This document shows positions 62,947 to 64,000 of a DNA stretch of 64,000 nt, piece by piece. The position numbers and the translations under genes were made by a program. Under the pieces are notes generated by a model, which worked only from the letters and a program-made list of their open reading frames with translations, was not told the DNA's origin and searched no databases. Where the stretch lies: positions 62,001 through 126,000 of the forward strand of contig NZ_BMML01000018.1 in NCBI RefSeq assembly GCF_014645815.1, read 5' to 3'. This stretch comes from Streptomyces fuscichromogenes (GTDB lineage Bacteria; Actinomycetota; Actinomycetes; Streptomycetales; Streptomycetaceae). Within the stretch, counting starts at the first letter, position 1, and each line of letters opens with the position of its first letter.

Positions 62947-62996
62947 CCGCGGACCGTGGATAAATCGGCTGCGTTCCGTTCGCTCCCGGCTCACAC

Positions 62997-63022
62997 TGTT
63001 CGAGTCGTAAATCCCTCGAACA
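62997..63022. promoter_or_regulatory. Inverted repeat TGTTCGAG-N10-CTCGAACA before the AAA gene
   Basis: Perfect 8-bp arms spaced by 10 bases end 20 bases before the putative start of the MoxR-type gene. The geometry suits an operator, and the position also allows an effect on translation through mRNA folding. Confidence 0.4.
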
Positions 63023-63041
63023 CCCCCCTAGGAGCCGCCTC

Positions 63042-64000
63042 TTGCAGGCTGCCGTGTCCGTCACGCCCTCTCGTGTCCCCGAGCTTCTCCTCGGGCTGGC
63101 CACCGTGCGGCCCGTGTTCATCTGGGGCGCTCCCGGTATCGGGAAGTCCTCCCTGGTGCGGGAGTTCGCCGAGTCGCTCGGGCTGGAGTGCGTGAGCCTG
63201 CTGGGTACCCAGCTCGCGCCCGAGGACCTGATCGGCGTTCCGCAGATCCGGGACGGGCGGTCCGTCTTCTGCCCGCCCGAGTCGATCGCCCGGGACGAGC
63301 CCTACTGTCTCTTCCTCGACGAGCTGAACGCGGCCACCCCTGATGTGCAGAAGGCGTTCTACTCGCTGATCCTCGACCGGCGGATCGGGAACTACGAGCT
63401 GCCGAAGGGGTCGATCGTCATCGGCGCCGGCAACCGGGCCACCGACAACGCCCTCGCCCGGCCCATCGCCTCCGCGCTCGTCAACCGGCTGGCCCACGTC
63501 CACCTGGAGGCCTCCGCGCACGACTGGCTCGCCTGGGCCGCGGGCAACGGCATCCACCCGTGGATCCTGGACCACCTCACCGACCGGCCCGACCACCTGT
63601 GGTCGAAGCCGCCGAAGACCGAGGAGCCGTTCTCCACCCCGCGCTCCTGGCACATGCTCTCCGACGCCCTGCACTCCTTCGGGCGTGATCTGGACGAGGA
63701 GACGCTGAAGGTCCTGGCGCACGGCACGCTGACGCCCGCCCATGCCACCGCCTTCTGCGGGTACGTCAAGATCGTGCGCAGCCGGTTCGGGATCGAGGCG
63801 ATCCTGAAGGGCGATGCCGGATGGCCGCCCCGGATCGAGGACCGCGACCTGCTGTACTACCTCGCCGAGTCGTTCCGGGGGCGGCTGGTCAGGGAACTGC
63901 CCGCCGACAAGGAGCACATGTCGGCGAACGGCCGGCAGACCGCGTACCGCGCCAAGTCGCTGCTGGTGCAGCTGGCCGAGATCTCCGTCGAGGTGGCCCA
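63042..64000 (+). CDS. MoxR-type AAA+ ATPase, 3' end beyond window
   Basis: About 320 residues of a MoxR/CoxD-like AAA+ ATPase: Walker A FIWGAPGIGKSSLVREFAES, Walker B CLFLDELNAATPDVQKAFYS, sensor region IGAGNRATDNALARPIASAL and the arginine finger nearby. Such ATPases usually act with a VWA-domain partner encoded next, to insert metals or assemble complexes. TTG 63042 is chosen because GGAG stands 7 bases upstream; the in-frame GTG at 63054 is the alternative. The C-terminus is cut off by the window edge. Confidence 0.88.
   Translation, partial: MQAAVSVTPSRVPELLLGLATVRPVFIWGAPGIGKSSLVREFAESLGLECVSLLGTQLAPEDLIGVPQIRDGRSVFCPPESIARDEPYCLFLDELNAATPDVQKAFYSLILDRRIGNYELPKGSIVIGAGNRATDNALARPIASALVNRLAHVHLEASAHDWLAWAAGNGIHPWILDHLTDRPDHLWSKPPKTEEPFSTPRSWHMLSDALHSFGRDLDEETLKVLAHGTLTPAHATAFCGYVKIVRSRFGIEAILKGDAGWPPRIEDRDLLYYLAESFRGRLVRELPADKEHMSANGRQTAYRAKSLLVQLAEISVEVA

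Overview
The window is very GC-rich, codon-biased actinobacterial DNA. A crotonyl-CoA reductase/3-hydroxyacyl-CoA dehydrogenase pair, Tap-type secreted peptidase, SpoIIE-type phosphatase, ABC sugar importers without their own ATPase, many GTG starts and dispersed GC-rich palindromic repeats all point to a Streptomyces chromosome. From memory, the gene order resembles the S. coelicolor SCO647x-SCO65xx region, but I could not align it.

Layout. 1-7263: ethylmalonyl-CoA pathway genes (ccr, a TetR regulator, a double-length hydroxyacyl-CoA dehydrogenase), a HEAT-repeat protein, a GNAT enzyme and a tripeptidyl-aminopeptidase-like hydrolase. 7414-27852: a radical SAM gene cut in two by a 19.4-kb island. 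The C-terminal part lies at 7414-8232 and the N-terminal part at 27613-27852, and both junctions carry the same 10 bases (AGTAGACGCA). 28033-63999: chromosomal backbone with an SRPBCC protein, MFS transporter, PAS/GAF/SpoIIE phosphatase, methyltransferases, a sugar-type ABC importer divergent from a four-gene peptidase run (M55, M20, S9, S66), a transketolase, a solitary gas-vesicle GvpL/F gene, a PAP2/lipid-kinase fusion, an ABC-F protein, metallo-beta-lactamase-fold hydrolases, a DedA protein, a membrane phosphodiesterase and the start of a MoxR-type AAA ATPase.

The island (8223-27633) is the accessory part. Its left half is a tightly packed four-gene minus-strand operon. A Trypco1-like small protein comes first, then a 1416-residue protein joining a trypsin-like protease, an nSTAND NTPase, a membrane segment and 14 WD40 repeats. 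A SAF-like membrane protein (frameshifted here) and an unrecognised 489-residue protein follow. This has the composition of an NTP-dependent biological-conflict (probably anti-phage) system, and its last two genes look undescribed. The right half carries a secreted LysM/NlpC-P60/lysozyme-like enzyme, a secreted TIM-barrel protein, a papain-fold toxin/immunity pair and a Ser/Thr kinase with an N-terminal helical domain and a lectin-like ectodomain. It also holds a decayed copy of that kinase and several broken transposases. I see no integrase, so the island may be immobilised.

Other notable points: an aminotransferase-fold protein (56229-57533) contains no lysine at all and so cannot be a normal PLP enzyme; a sigma-B-like promoter lies inside a perfect palindrome before a small membrane protein at 46068; and four copies of a Streptomyces REP-like palindrome lie between genes in the right part. 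Regulatory sites are read by eye, and family names come from motif recognition without database search.
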